DNA of 64,000 nucleotides from Streptococcus sp. SN-1 (GTDB lineage: Bacteria; Bacillota; Bacilli; Lactobacillales; Streptococcaceae). This document shows, piece after piece, positions 37,361-45,443 of this stretch (the first letter of the stretch is position 1; each line of letters opens with the position of its first letter). The notes beneath the pieces were generated by a model. The model was not told the DNA's origin and did no database searches. It saw only the letters and a list, made by a program, of their open reading frames with translations. The DNA lies in assembly GCF_041154385.1 (NCBI RefSeq), contig NZ_AP028929.1, forward strand, positions 1 through 64,000. Direction: 5' to 3'. The position numbers and the translations under genes are program-made.

Positions 37361-37623
37361 CAGATGCATTTACAGATGTAGCTAAGATGAAAAAAATTAA
37401 AGAGGAAATCAAGGCGCATGAGGGCCATGTAATTGAAATGACCTTGGAAAATGGGCGTAAGCGTCAAAAAAATAGATTGGGTAAGCTAATTGAAGTTTAT
37501 CCATCTCTGTTTATCGTGGAATTTGGAAATGTTGAAGGAGATAAACAAGCTAATGTTTACGTTGAATCCTTTACTTACTCAGATATCCTTACAGAAAAGA
37601 ATTTGATTCATTATCTGGACTAA
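37357..37623 (+). CDS. veg: Veg-family small protein
   Basis: An 88-residue soluble protein of the Veg family (DUF1021), recognised from HEGHVIEMTLENGRKRQKNR (residues 22-41) and the C-terminal YVESFTYSDILTEK. In Bacillus subtilis Veg influences biofilm matrix genes and spore outgrowth; its streptococcal role is unknown. It starts inside the dnaB stop codon, so it is translated from the same message, and ends at a hairpin terminator. Confidence 0.85.
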   Translation: MTDAFTDVAKMKKIKEEIKAHEGHVIEMTLENGRKRQKNRLGKLIEVYPSLFIVEFGNVEGDKQANVYVESFTYSDILTEKNLIHYLD

Positions 37624-37648
37624 AGTGAGAAATTTTCTCACTTTTTCT
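37624..37648 (+). terminator. Terminator of the gdpP-rplI-dnaB-veg operon
   Basis: AGTGAGAAA/TTTCTCACT stem followed by TTTTTC, just after the veg stop codon. Confidence 0.85.
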
Positions 37649-37654
37649 TTTTTC

Positions 37655-37662
37655 TCCGAATA
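37655..37662 (+). promoter_or_regulatory. ComX-box-like promoter of cbpD
   Basis: TCCGAATA differs from the cin-box TACGAATA in one base and is preceded by a T/C-rich run. cbpD is a known late competence gene, which supports the call. Confidence 0.7.
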
Positions 37663-37711
37663 GTTTAAGTGAAGGTAATCTTCGACTTATATTATTTTTC
37701 AAGGAGGAAGA

Positions 37712-38824
37712 ATGAAAGTTTTACCATTCAAAGTAACAGAGACAGGATTTTCTTTGAGAAAATCAGTTAAAAAGGTTGTTCCTTTTTTAGCAGTAGGATT
37801 GATGCTAGTAGCGAGTGATAGTGTATATGCCTATTCTGGAGGAAATGGATCGATTGCGCGTGGGGATGATTATCCTACTTACTATAAAAATGGGAGTCAG
37901 GAAATTGATAAGTGGCGCATGTACTCTCGTCAGTGTACTTCATTTGCAGCCTTTCGCTTGAGTAGTGTCAATGGTTTTGAGATTCCAGGAGCTTATGGAA
38001 ATGCGAATGAATGGGGGTATCGTGCTCGTCGTGAAGGCTATCGTGTAGATAGTGTACCAACGATTGGATCTATTGCTTGGTCTACTGCAGGAGGATATGG
38101 TCATGTTGCCTGGGTTTCAAATGTAATGGGGGATAATATAGAAATTGAGGAATACAACTATGGTTATACAGGATCCTATAATAAACGAATTATAAAAGCA
38201 AATACAATGACAGGATTTATTCATTTTAAAGATTTGGCTGGGGGTAATGTAGTAAGTAGTGGCAAAGTATTCAATAGTCAACCTTCTTCGACAGGAGGAA
38301 CTCATTATTTTAAGAATAAGGCAGCTATAAAAAATCAACCTTTAGTTAGTGCAACTTCAATTGCATATTATTCTCCAGGTGAGAGTGTTCATTATGATCA
38401 AATTCTTGAAAAAGATGGATACAAGTGGTTGAGTTATATATCTTATAGTGGAAATCGTCGTTATATTCAGTTAGAGGAGGTTGCTTCATCGCAGAATCAA
38501 CCAGAAGGTAGTTCCAATAATGTTCTGACTGTCGGTTGGAAGAAAATAAATGGTAGTTGGTATTATTTCAAATCAGATGGTTCTAAGGCGACGGGATGGC
38601 TGAAAGATGGCTCTAGCTGGTATTATTTGAAATCATCTGGTGAAATGCAGACAGGATGGTTAAAGGAAAATGGTCTGTGGTATTATCTGGATAGTTCAGG
38701 GGCAATGAAAACAGGTTGGTATCAAGTCTCTGGTAAATGGTACTATTCTTACTCTTCAGGTGCCTTAGCTGTCAATACGACGGTGGATGGCTATAGAGTA
38801 AATAGTGATGGAGAACGAGTATAG
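37712..38824 (+). CDS. cbpD: CbpD-like choline-binding murein hydrolase
   Basis: CbpD is a secreted murein hydrolase released by competent cells to lyse non-competent siblings (fratricide). The 370 residues comprise a signal peptide ending after VYA (about residue 40), a CHAP domain with catalytic Cys75 in YSRQCTSF and a His in YGHVAWV, one visible SH3b-like domain (about 205-260), and four choline-binding repeats beginning GWKKINGSWYYF, GWLKDGSSWYYL, GWLKENGLWYYL and GWYQVSGKWYYS. From memory the pneumococcal protein is about 448 residues with two SH3b domains, so this is a shorter version. RBS AAGGAGG precedes the ATG. Confidence 0.9.
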   Translation: MKVLPFKVTETGFSLRKSVKKVVPFLAVGLMLVASDSVYAYSGGNGSIARGDDYPTYYKNGSQEIDKWRMYSRQCTSFAAFRLSSVNGFEIPGAYGNANEWGYRARREGYRVDSVPTIGSIAWSTAGGYGHVAWVSNVMGDNIEIEEYNYGYTGSYNKRIIKANTMTGFIHFKDLAGGNVVSSGKVFNSQPSSTGGTHYFKNKAAIKNQPLVSATSIAYYSPGESVHYDQILEKDGYKWLSYISYSGNRRYIQLEEVASSQNQPEGSSNNVLTVGWKKINGSWYYFKSDGSKATGWLKDGSSWYYLKSSGEMQTGWLKENGLWYYLDSSGAMKTGWYQVSGKWYYSYSSGALAVNTTVDGYRVNSDGERV

Positions 38825-38831
38825 AAAATTG

Positions 38832-38857
38832 GAGTAGGAAATTTTTCCTGCTCTTTT
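38832..38857 (+). terminator. Terminator of cbpD
   Basis: GAGTAGGAA/TTCCTGCTC stem (one G-T pair) followed by TTTTC. Confidence 0.75.
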
Positions 38858-38872
38858 CTGTAAGCAGTTTCC

Positions 38873-38901
38873 TTGACATTTTTTTTATTTTGCGCTATCA
38901 T
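38873..38901 (+). promoter_or_regulatory. Promoter of the thiamine-uptake operon
   Basis: TTGACA (38873-38878), a 17-base spacer and TATCAT (38896-38901), directly upstream of the TPP riboswitch. Confidence 0.75.
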
Positions 38902-38917
38902 ATGTCCATATAATATA

Positions 38918-38996
38918 TGGGAGTCTGTGTACAGTCTGAGAGGAAGTGTTAAACTTCGACCGCACCTGATCTGGGTAATGCCAGCGGAGGGAACGA
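38918..38996 (+). ncRNA. TPP riboswitch (THI element)
   Basis: The conserved cores CTGAGAGG (38936-38943) and ACCTGATCTGGGTAATGCC followed by AGCGGAGGGAA define the thiamine-pyrophosphate aptamer. It precedes a transport operon and a terminator hairpin, so TPP binding should favour termination. Confidence 0.95.
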
Positions 38997-39013
38997 TACT
39001 TAGTCTATTCTTG

Positions 39014-39045
39014 ACCTTTTTCCATATATGGTAAAGGTTTTTCTT
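39014..39045 (+). terminator. Riboswitch-controlled terminator
   Basis: ACCTTT-TT-CCA pairs with TGG-T-AAAGGT around TATA, followed by a long T-rich tract, 18 bases after the aptamer core. Confidence 0.85.
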
Positions 39046-39078
39046 TTTGTCAAAGGAAAACGAGAAGAGGAGGTTTTT

Positions 39079-39369
39079 ATGAAAGCAAGCATTGCCTTGC
39101 AAGTTTTACCCTTAGCACAGGGGATTAATCGGATTGCTGTTATCGATCAGGTCATTGCTTATCTACAAGCTCAAGAAGTGACCATGGTGGTGACACCATT
39201 TGAAACGGTCTTGGAAGGGGAGTTTGATGAGCTCATGCGCATTCTCAAAGAAGCGCTGGAAGTGGCAGGGCAGGAGGCAGATAATGTCTTTGCCAATGTC
39301 AAAATAAATGTAGGAGAGATTTTAAGTATTGATGAGAAACTTGAAAAGTATACTGAGACGACACATTAG
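39079..39369 (+). CDS. Thiamine-binding protein, MTH1187/YkoF-like
   Basis: A 96-residue cytoplasmic protein of the MTH1187/YkoF family, ferredoxin-like folds of which YkoF binds thiamine. Visible features are the start MKASIALQVLPLAQGINRI and the later VVTPFETVLEGEFDELMRI (about 37-55). The ATG at 39079 follows AGGAGG; an upstream in-frame GTG or ATG would lie inside the terminator and is rejected. First gene after the TPP riboswitch, overlapping the permease gene, so it probably acts in or senses thiamine uptake. Confidence 0.82.
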   Translation: MKASIALQVLPLAQGINRIAVIDQVIAYLQAQEVTMVVTPFETVLEGEFDELMRILKEALEVAGQEADNVFANVKINVGEILSIDEKLEKYTETTH

Positions 39370-40090
39370 TCTATTGGGCTTTATGGGGGTCTTGTCAATC
39401 TGGCAGTTAGCAGGTTTTCTTAAACTTCTCCCCAAGTTTATCCTGCCGACACCTCTTGAAATTCTCCTGTCCTTTGTTCGTGATAGAGAATTTCTCTGGC
39501 ACCATAGCTGGGCCACCTTGAGAGTGGCTTTATTGGGGTTGGTTCTAGGAATCTTGATTGCCTGTCTCATGGCTGTACTTATGGATAGTTTGACTTGGCT
39601 CAATGACCTGATTTACCCTATGATGGTGGTTGTTCAGACCATTCCGACTATTGCCATAGCTCCTATCTTGGTCTTGTGGCTAGGTTATGGGATTTTGCCC
39701 AAGATTGTCTTGATTATCTTAACGACAACCTTCCCCATCATCGTCAGCATTTTGGACGGTTTTAGGCATTGTGACAAGGATATGCTGACCTTGTTTAGTC
39801 TGATGCGGGCCAAACCTTGGCAAATCCTGTGGCATTTTAAAATTCCAGTCAGTCTGCCTTACTTTTATGCAGGTCTGAGGGTCAGTGTCTCCTACGCCTT
39901 TATCACAACAGTGGTATCTGAGTGGTTGGGAGGCTTTGAAGGACTAGGTGTCTACATGATTCAGTCCAAGAAACTGTTTCAGTATGATACCATGTTTGCT
40001 ATTATTATTCTGGTATCGATTATCAGCCTTTTGGGTATGAAGTTGGTCGATATTAGTGAAAAATATGTTATTAAATGGAAACGTTCGTAG
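39329..40090 (+). CDS. thiX: ABC transporter permease, ThiX-like
   Basis: A 253-residue permease with about six membrane segments and the inner-membrane signature around DGFRHCDKDMLTLFSLMRA (about residues 146-164), the EAA-type loop that contacts the ATPase. It belongs to the nitrate/sulfonate/thiamine-precursor (SsuC-like) permease group. The start may be TTG at 39329 or ATG at 39332; AGGAGAG lies 10-13 bases upstream. The reading overlaps the preceding gene by 41 bases. Control by the TPP riboswitch points to thiamine or a pyrimidine precursor as substrate. Confidence 0.9.
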   Translation: MMRNLKSILRRHISLLGFMGVLSIWQLAGFLKLLPKFILPTPLEILLSFVRDREFLWHHSWATLRVALLGLVLGILIACLMAVLMDSLTWLNDLIYPMMVVVQTIPTIAIAPILVLWLGYGILPKIVLIILTTTFPIIVSILDGFRHCDKDMLTLFSLMRAKPWQILWHFKIPVSLPYFYAGLRVSVSYAFITTVVSEWLGGFEGLGVYMIQSKKLFQYDTMFAIIILVSIISLLGMKLVDISEKYVIKWKRS

Positions 40091-40128
40091 AATAAGAATG
40101 TTTCTGAAAAAGAAAAGAGGAAATCAAA

Positions 40129-41136
40129 ATGAAGAAAACATGGAAAGTGTTTTTAACTGTTTTAACAGCTCTTGTAGCTGTTGTGCTTGTGGCCTGTGGT
40201 CAAGGAACTGCTTCTAAGGATAACAAAGAGGCAGAACTTAAGAAAATCGACTTTATCCTAGACTGGACACCAAATACCAACCACACAGGGCTTTATGTTG
40301 CTAAGGAAAAAGGTTATTTCAAAGAATCTGGAGTGGATGTTGATTTGAAATTGCCACCAGAAGAAAGTTCTTCTGACTTGGTTATCAATGGTAAGGCACC
40401 ATTTGCAGTGTATTTCCAAGACTATATGGCTAAAAAATTGGAAAAAGGGGCAGGAATTACTGCCGTTGCAGCTATCGTAGAGCACAATACATCAGGAATT
40501 ATCTCTCGTAAATCTGACAATGTAGCTAGTCCAAAAGACTTGGTTGGTAAGAAATACGGGACATGGAATGACCCAACTGAACTTGCTATGTTGAAAACCT
40601 TGGTAGAATCTCAAGGCGGAGACTTTGAGAAGGTTGAAAAAGTACCAAATAACGACTCAAACTCAATCACACCGATTGCTAATGGAGTATTTGATACTGC
40701 ATGGATCTACTACGGATGGGATGGAATCCTTGCTAAATCTCAAGGTGTAGAGGCTAACTTCATGTACTTGAAAGACTACGTTAAAGAATTTGACTACTAC
40801 TCACCAGTTATCATCGCCAACAATGACTATCTAAAAGACAACAAAGAAGAAGCTCGCAAAGTTATCCAAGCTATCAAAAAAGGTTACCAATATGCTATGG
40901 AGCATCCAGAGGAAGCGGCAGATATCCTTATCAAGAATGCACCTGAACTTCAGGAAAAACGTGACTTTGTCATCGAATCTCAAAAATACTTGTCAAAAGA
41001 ATACGCAAGTGACAAGGAAAAATGGGGTCAATTTGATGCAGCTCGCTGGAATGCCTTCTATAAATGGGATAAAGAAAATGGTATCCTTAAAGAAGACTTG
41101 ACAGACAAAGGCTTCACCAATGAATTTGTGAAATAA
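40129..41136 (+). CDS. thiY: Thiamine-precursor-binding lipoprotein, NMT1/ThiY-like
   Basis: The solute-binding subunit: a 335-residue lipoprotein with signal peptide and lipobox LVAC (Cys at about residue 23), then an NMT1/THI5-like periplasmic-binding fold with DFILDWTPNTNHTGLYVAKE (about 42-61), the family's substrate-binding start. Relatives bind formylaminopyrimidine or thiamine pyrimidine moieties; which applies here cannot be told from sequence. The gene follows thiX by 38 bases with AGAGGAAA as RBS and overlaps the ATPase gene by one base. Confidence 0.92.
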   Translation: MKKTWKVFLTVLTALVAVVLVACGQGTASKDNKEAELKKIDFILDWTPNTNHTGLYVAKEKGYFKESGVDVDLKLPPEESSSDLVINGKAPFAVYFQDYMAKKLEKGAGITAVAAIVEHNTSGIISRKSDNVASPKDLVGKKYGTWNDPTELAMLKTLVESQGGDFEKVEKVPNNDSNSITPIANGVFDTAWIYYGWDGILAKSQGVEANFMYLKDYVKEFDYYSPVIIANNDYLKDNKEEARKVIQAIKKGYQYAMEHPEEAADILIKNAPELQEKRDFVIESQKYLSKEYASDKEKWGQFDAARWNAFYKWDKENGILKEDLTDKGFTNEFVK

Positions 41137-41864
41137 TGACAGAAATTAGACTAGAACACGTCAGTTATGCCTATGGTCAGGAGAGGATTTTAGAGGATAT
41201 CAACCTACAGGTGACTTCAGGAGAAGTGGTTTCCATCCTAGGCCCTAGTGGTGTTGGAAAGACCACCCTCTTTAATCTAATCGCTGGGATTTTAGAAGTT
41301 CAGTCAGGGAGAATTGTCCTTGATGGGGAGGAGAATCCCAAGGGGCGCGTGAGTTATATGTTGCAAAAGGATCTCCTCTTGGAGCACAAGACGGTGCTTG
41401 GTAATATCATTCTGCCCCTCTTGATTCAAAAAGTGGATAAGGCGGAAGCCATTGCCCGCGCGGATGAAATTCTTGCGACCTTCCAGTTGACAGCTGTACG
41501 GGATAAGTATCCTCATGAACTCAGTGGTGGGATGCGTCAGCGTGTAGCCTTGCTTCGAACTTACCTTTTCGGGCACAAGCTCTTTCTCTTGGATGAGGCC
41601 TTTAGTGCCTTGGATGAGATGACCAAGATGGAACTCCACGCTTGGTACCTTGAGATTCACAAGCAGTTGCAACTGACAACATTGATTATCACGCATAGTA
41701 TCGAGGAGGCTCTCAGTCTCAGCGACCGCATCTATATCTTGAAAAATCGCCCTGGGCAGATTGTTTCAGAAATTAAACCAGATTGGTCTGAAGATGAGGA
41801 CAAAGAGGTTCAAAAGATTGCCTACAAACGTCAAATCTTAGCGGAGTTAGGCTTAGATAAGTAG
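41136..41864 (+). CDS. thiZ: ABC transporter ATPase, ThiZ-like
   Basis: A 242-residue ATPase energising the ThiX/ThiY importer. Walker A GPSGVGKTTL (about 36-45), signature LSGGMRQRVALLR (about 133-145) and Walker B LFLLDEAFSALD (about 153-164) are intact. The SGGMRQR signature is typical of nitrate/taurine/thiamine-precursor-type ATPases. It starts on the last base of the thiY stop codon (TAATG) and ends the riboswitch operon at a hairpin terminator. Confidence 0.94.
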   Translation: MTEIRLEHVSYAYGQERILEDINLQVTSGEVVSILGPSGVGKTTLFNLIAGILEVQSGRIVLDGEENPKGRVSYMLQKDLLLEHKTVLGNIILPLLIQKVDKAEAIARADEILATFQLTAVRDKYPHELSGGMRQRVALLRTYLFGHKLFLLDEAFSALDEMTKMELHAWYLEIHKQLQLTTLIITHSIEEALSLSDRIYILKNRPGQIVSEIKPDWSEDEDKEVQKIAYKRQILAELGLDK

Positions 41865-41875
41865 AGAAATAGGGA

Positions 41876-41908
41876 GTTGGTGAAGATTATCCTTTACCAG
41901 CGCCCTTT
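41876..41908 (+). terminator. Terminator of the thiamine-uptake operon
   Basis: GTTGGTGAAG pairs with CTTTACCAGC (with G-T pairs) around ATTATC, followed by a T-rich tract after a short CGCCC. Confidence 0.65.
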
Positions 41909-41934
41909 TTCTTTTAAAAATGAGAAAATTTCGG

Positions 41935-41957
41935 TATAATAGTCAAAGATAGTCAAG
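41935..41957 (+). promoter_or_regulatory. ctsR promoter with CtsR operator
   Basis: TATAAT (41935-41940) is directly followed by AGTCAAA-GAT-AGTCAAG (41941-41957), matching the CtsR heptad repeat RGTCAAA-NAN-RGTCAAA except the last base. Binding there would block transcription, giving autoregulation and heat induction. Confidence 0.88.
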
Positions 41958-41982
41958 GTTTAAAGAGAGAGGTGGGTTTGTA

Positions 41983-42441
41983 ATGAGATTTAAAAATACA
42001 TCGGATCATATTGAGGCCTACATCAAGGCGATTTTAGATCAATCTGGAATTGTGGAGTTGCAACGGAGTCAGTTAGCAGATACTTTTCAGGTTGTTCCTA
42101 GTCAGATCAACTATGTGATTAAGACACGCTTTACGGAAAGTAGAGGCTACTTGGTTGAAAGTAAGCGTGGTGGTGGAGGCTACATTCGTATAGGACGGAT
42201 TGAGTTTTCTAGTCATCATGAAATGCTCAAGGAGCTGCTTTACTCGATTGGTGAGCGGGTCAGTCAAGAAATTTATGAAGATATTCTTCAGCTTTTAGTT
42301 GAGCAAGAACTGATGACCAAGCAGGAGATGAATTTGCTAGTATCAGTAGCTTTGGATCGCGTTCTAGGAGAGGAAGCTCCAGTTGTTCGTGCAAATATGC
42401 TAAGACAGGTCATACAAGAGGTAGATAGAAAAGGGAAGTAA
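41983..42441 (+). CDS. ctsR: Transcriptional repressor CtsR
   Basis: CtsR represses clp and other heat-shock genes by binding tandem heptads. The 152-residue protein has an N-terminal winged helix-turn-helix (about 1-70) with ESKRGGGGYIRIGRI (about 58-72), the glycine-rich wing that enters the minor groove and acts as the heat sensor, and a C-terminal dimerisation domain (about 78-150). RBS AGAGGTGG precedes the ATG. It is co-transcribed with clpC, one base after its stop codon. Confidence 0.96.
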   Translation: MRFKNTSDHIEAYIKAILDQSGIVELQRSQLADTFQVVPSQINYVIKTRFTESRGYLVESKRGGGGYIRIGRIEFSSHHEMLKELLYSIGERVSQEIYEDILQLLVEQELMTKQEMNLLVSVALDRVLGEEAPVVRANMLRQVIQEVDRKGK

Positions 42442-42442
42442 G

Positions 42443-44875
42443 ATGAACTATTCAAAAGCATTGAATGAATGTATTGAAAGTGCCTACATGGTTGCTGGCC
42501 ATTTTGGAGCTCGTTACCTAGAGTCTTGGCACTTGTTGATTGCCATGTCCAATCACAGTTATAGTGTGGCAGGGGCGACTTTAAATGATTATCCATATGA
42601 GATAGACCGTTTAGAAGAGGTGGCTTTGGAACTGACTGAAACGGACTATAGCCAGGATGAAACCTTTACGGAATTGCCGTTCTCCCATCGTTTACAGGTT
42701 CTTTTTGATGAAGCGGAATATGTGGCGTCAGTGGTTCATGCTAAGGTGCTAGGGACAGAGCATGTCTTCTATGCGATTTTGCATGATGGTAATGCATTGG
42801 CAACTCGTATATTGGAAAGGGCAGGTTTTTCTTATGAAGACAAGAAAGATCAGGTCAAGATTGCTGCACTTCGTCGAAATTTAGAAGAACGGGCAGGCTG
42901 GACTCGTGAAGACCTCAAGGCTTTACGCCAACGCCATCGTACCGTAGCTGACAAGCAAAATTCTATGGCTAATATGATGGGAATGCCGCAGACTCCTAGT
43001 GGTGGTCTCGAGGACTATACGCATGATTTGACAGAGCAAGCGCGTTCTGGCAAGTTGGAGCCAGTCATCGGTCGGGATAAGGAAATCTCGCGTATGATTC
43101 AAATCTTGAGCCGGAAAACCAAGAATAATCCTGTCTTGGTTGGAGATGCGGGTGTCGGGAAAACAGCTCTGGCGCTTGGTCTTGCCCAGCGTATTGCTAG
43201 TGGGGATGTGCCTGCGGAAATGGCTAAGATGCGCGTGTTAGAGCTTGATTTGATGAATGTCGTCGCAGGGACACGTTTCCGTGGTGACTTTGAAGAACGC
43301 ATGAATAATATCATCAAGGATATTGAAGAAGATGGTCAAGTAATTCTATTTATCGACGAACTCCACACCATCATGGGTTCTGGGAGCGGGATTGATTCGA
43401 CCCTAGATGCGGCTAATATCTTGAAGCCAGCCTTGGCGCGTGGAACTTTGAGAACGGTTGGTGCCACCACTCAGGAAGAGTACCAAAAACACATTGAAAA
43501 AGACGCGGCCCTTTCTCGTCGTTTCGCCAAAGTGACGATTGAAGAGCCAAGTGTGGCCGACAGTATGGCCATTTTGCAAGGTTTGAAGGTGACTTATGAG
43601 AAACATCACCGGGTGCAAATCACAGATGAAGCGGTTGAAACAGCTGTCAAGATGGCTCATCGTTACTTGACTAGCCGTCACTTGCCAGACTCTGCTATCG
43701 ATCTCTTGGACGAAGCAGCGGCAACAGTGCAAAATAAGGCTAAGCATGTAAAAGCAGACGATTCAGGCTTGAGTCCAGCTGACAAGGCCTTGATGGATGG
43801 TAAGTGGAAACAAGCGGCCCAGCTAATTGCAAAAGAAGAGGAAGTGCCTGTCTATAAAGACCTGGTGACAGAGTCTGATATTTTGACTACCTTGAGTCGC
43901 TTGTCAGGTATCCCAGTTCAAAAATTGACTCAGACTGATGCTAAGAAATACCTGAATCTGGAAACTGAATTGCACAAACGTGTCATCGGGCAAGATCAAG
44001 CTGTTTCAAGCATTAGCCGTGCGATTCGTCGCAACCAGTCAGGGATTCGCAGTCATAAGCGTCCGATTGGTTCCTTTATGTTCTTAGGGCCTACAGGTGT
44101 CGGTAAGACCGAATTGGCCAAGGCTCTGGCAGAAGTTCTTTTTGACGATGAATCAGCCCTTATCCGCTTTGATATGAGTGAGTATATGGAGAAATTTGCA
44201 GCCAGTCGTCTCAACGGAGCTCCTCCAGGCTATGTGGGTTATGAAGAAGGTGGGGAGTTGACTGAGAAGGTCCGCAACAAACCATACTCTGTTCTCCTCT
44301 TTGATGAGGTAGAGAAGGCCCATCCAGACATCTTTAATGTTCTCTTGCAGGTTCTGGATGACGGTGTATTGACTGATAGCAAGGGCCGCAAGGTCGACTT
44401 TTCAAATACCATTATCATCATGACGTCAAACCTTGGTGCGACAGCCCTTCGGGATGACAAGACAGTCGGCTTTGGAGCTAAGGATATCCGTTTTGACCAG
44501 GAAAATATGGAAAAACGTATGTTTGAAGAGCTGAAAAAGGCTTACAGACCGGAGTTTATTAACCGTATTGATGAAAAGGTGGTCTTCCATAGCCTATCTA
44601 GCGACCATATGCAGGAAGTGGTGAAGATTATGGTCAAACCTTTAGTGGCAAGTTTGGCTGAAAAAGGAATTGACTTGAAATTACAAGCTTCCGCACTGAA
44701 ATTATTGGCAAATCAAGGATATGACCCAGAGATGGGAGCCCGTCCACTTCGCAGAACCCTGCAAACAGAAGTGGAGGACAAGTTGGCAGAACTTCTTCTT
44801 AAGGGAGATTTAGTGGCAGGCAGCACACTTAAGATTGGTGTCAAAGCAGGCCAATTAAAATTTGATATTGCATAA
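42443..44875 (+). CDS. clpC: ATP-dependent Clp protease ATPase subunit ClpC
   Basis: ClpC is an AAA+ unfoldase that feeds proteins to ClpP. The 810-residue protein has an N-domain of two Clp-N repeats (about 1-145), a first AAA module with Walker [11 protein letters not shown] (about 232-241) and Walker B LFIDELHT, a short middle domain (about 440-500), and a second module with Walker [11 protein letters not shown] (about 550-559), sensor and C-terminal D2-small domain. The LGF/IGF-type ClpP loop was not clearly identified here. CtsR controls the operon. A strong terminator follows. Confidence 0.95.
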   Translation: MNYSKALNECIESAYMVAGHFGARYLESWHLLIAMSNHSYSVAGATLNDYPYEIDRLEEVALELTETDYSQDETFTELPFSHRLQVLFDEAEYVASVVHAKVLGTEHVFYAILHDGNALATRILERAGFSYEDKKDQVKIAALRRNLEERAGWTREDLKALRQRHRTVADKQNSMANMMGMPQTPSGGLEDYTHDLTEQARSGKLEPVIGRDKEISRMIQILSRKTKNNPVLVGDAGVGKTALALGLAQRIASGDVPAEMAKMRVLELDLMNVVAGTRFRGDFEERMNNIIKDIEEDGQVILFIDELHTIMGSGSGIDSTLDAANILKPALARGTLRTVGATTQEEYQKHIEKDAALSRRFAKVTIEEPSVADSMAILQGLKVTYEKHHRVQITDEAVETAVKMAHRYLTSRHLPDSAIDLLDEAAATVQNKAKHVKADDSGLSPADKALMDGKWKQAAQLIAKEEEVPVYKDLVTESDILTTLSRLSGIPVQKLTQTDAKKYLNLETELHKRVIGQDQAVSSISRAIRRNQSGIRSHKRPIGSFMFLGPTGVGKTELAKALAEVLFDDESALIRFDMSEYMEKFAASRLNGAPPGYVGYEEGGELTEKVRNKPYSVLLFDEVEKAHPDIFNVLLQVLDDGVLTDSKGRKVDFSNTIIIMTSNLGATALRDDKTVGFGAKDIRFDQENMEKRMFEELKKAYRPEFINRIDEKVVFHSLSSDHMQEVVKIMVKPLVASLAEKGIDLKLQASALKLLANQGYDPEMGARPLRRTLQTEVEDKLAELLLKGDLVAGSTLKIGVKAGQLKFDIA

Positions 44876-44880
44876 AAAGC

Positions 44881-44909
44881 GAGGTCGGGAAAAGTTCCCG
44901 ACCTCTTTA
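44881..44909 (+). terminator. Terminator of ctsR-clpC
   Basis: GAGGTCGGGAA/TTCCCGACCTC, an 11-bp perfect stem with a 3-base loop, followed by a short T-run. Confidence 0.9.
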
Positions 44910-44947
44910 TATACCATCATGAGATGGTTTTGCTGTTGCGACTGCTT

Positions 44948-45178
44948 TTAGGGTTGGATATCTTTCTTAGAATTGCTCAACATGTGAGTAAAAAAATCTT
45001 TGTATCGATACTTGAGATATTTTTCGTGTAGGAATAACAAAGCGATATAGATAATCAAAAAGATTGTAGTCATATAGAAGACATCAAATGCAGTTCGCGC
45101 ATAGTGAGTGGCTGACTGATAGGAGCCAATAGCTCCTAAAATCAACCAAGGAAGATACTTGTAATACTTATTTAGCAT
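44948..45178 (-). CDS. Small membrane protein of unknown function
   Basis: A 76-residue protein with two predicted membrane segments (about residues 9-25 and 33-51) and a positively charged C-terminal tail (KYLKYRYKDFF and beyond). I do not recognise the family. It is very probably a real gene because a perfect AGGAGGTG lies 7 bases before the ATG and a TATAAT (45217-45212, minus strand) lies further upstream. It converges on clpC and diverges from the ComX-box unit. Nothing in the sequence assigns a function. Confidence 0.75.
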   Translation of the reverse strand: MLNKYYKYLPWLILGAIGSYQSATHYARTAFDVFYMTTIFLIIYIALLFLHEKYLKYRYKDFFTHMLSNSKKDIQP

Positions 45179-45283
45179 AAGAGTGCACCTCCTATATTCT
45201 ATTTCAATGGTATTATATCCCTTTTTCTAAAATAATGAAAGCGACTACAAAAAACGAATTTAAATTTTTAATAGGAAAATCTT

Positions 45284-45359
45284 CTGTTTTTCTGTTTTAT
45301 TACGAATAGAAGAGTAGGAGGAGTAAATGTATCTAAAGTATTTAAGATTTTTAAAATAG
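45284..45359 (+). promoter_or_regulatory. Perfect ComX-box with ribosome-binding site and 10-codon ORF
   Basis: TACGAATA (45301-45308) is a perfect late-competence cin-box preceded by a T-rich stretch (CTGTTTTTCTGTTTTAT, 45284-45300). A consensus AGGAGG (45316-45321) follows, then ATG at 45327, starting the ORF MYLKYLRFLK with stop at 45357-45359. The unit lies upstream of the lipoprotein gene with no intervening terminator. Confidence 0.6.
45327..45359 (+). CDS. Putative 10-residue competence-linked micropeptide
   Basis: This very short ORF, MYLKYLRFLK, has a consensus Shine-Dalgarno AGGAGG 5 bases before its ATG, better than that of the downstream lipoprotein gene. A perfect ComX box sits 18 bases before the start codon, the right geometry for a late-competence transcript. 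The peptide is basic and amphipathic with no signal peptide or double-glycine leader. It could be an independent peptide, a leader peptide for the lipoprotein gene, or a decayed remnant of a longer gene. No homologue is recognised. Confidence 0.4.
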   Translation: MYLKYLRFLK

Positions 45360-45372
45360 TTTAGATAAATTG

Positions 45373-45401
45373 TTGACATATTTAAACCCCAATGTTACAA
45401 T
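45373..45401 (+). promoter_or_regulatory. Housekeeping-type promoter of the lipoprotein gene
   Basis: TTGACA (45373-45378), 17-base spacer, TACAAT (45396-45401). Confidence 0.75.
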
Positions 45402-45443
45402 TATATTACAAAAAGATTTCTTTATATTTCTAAAATATTACAA

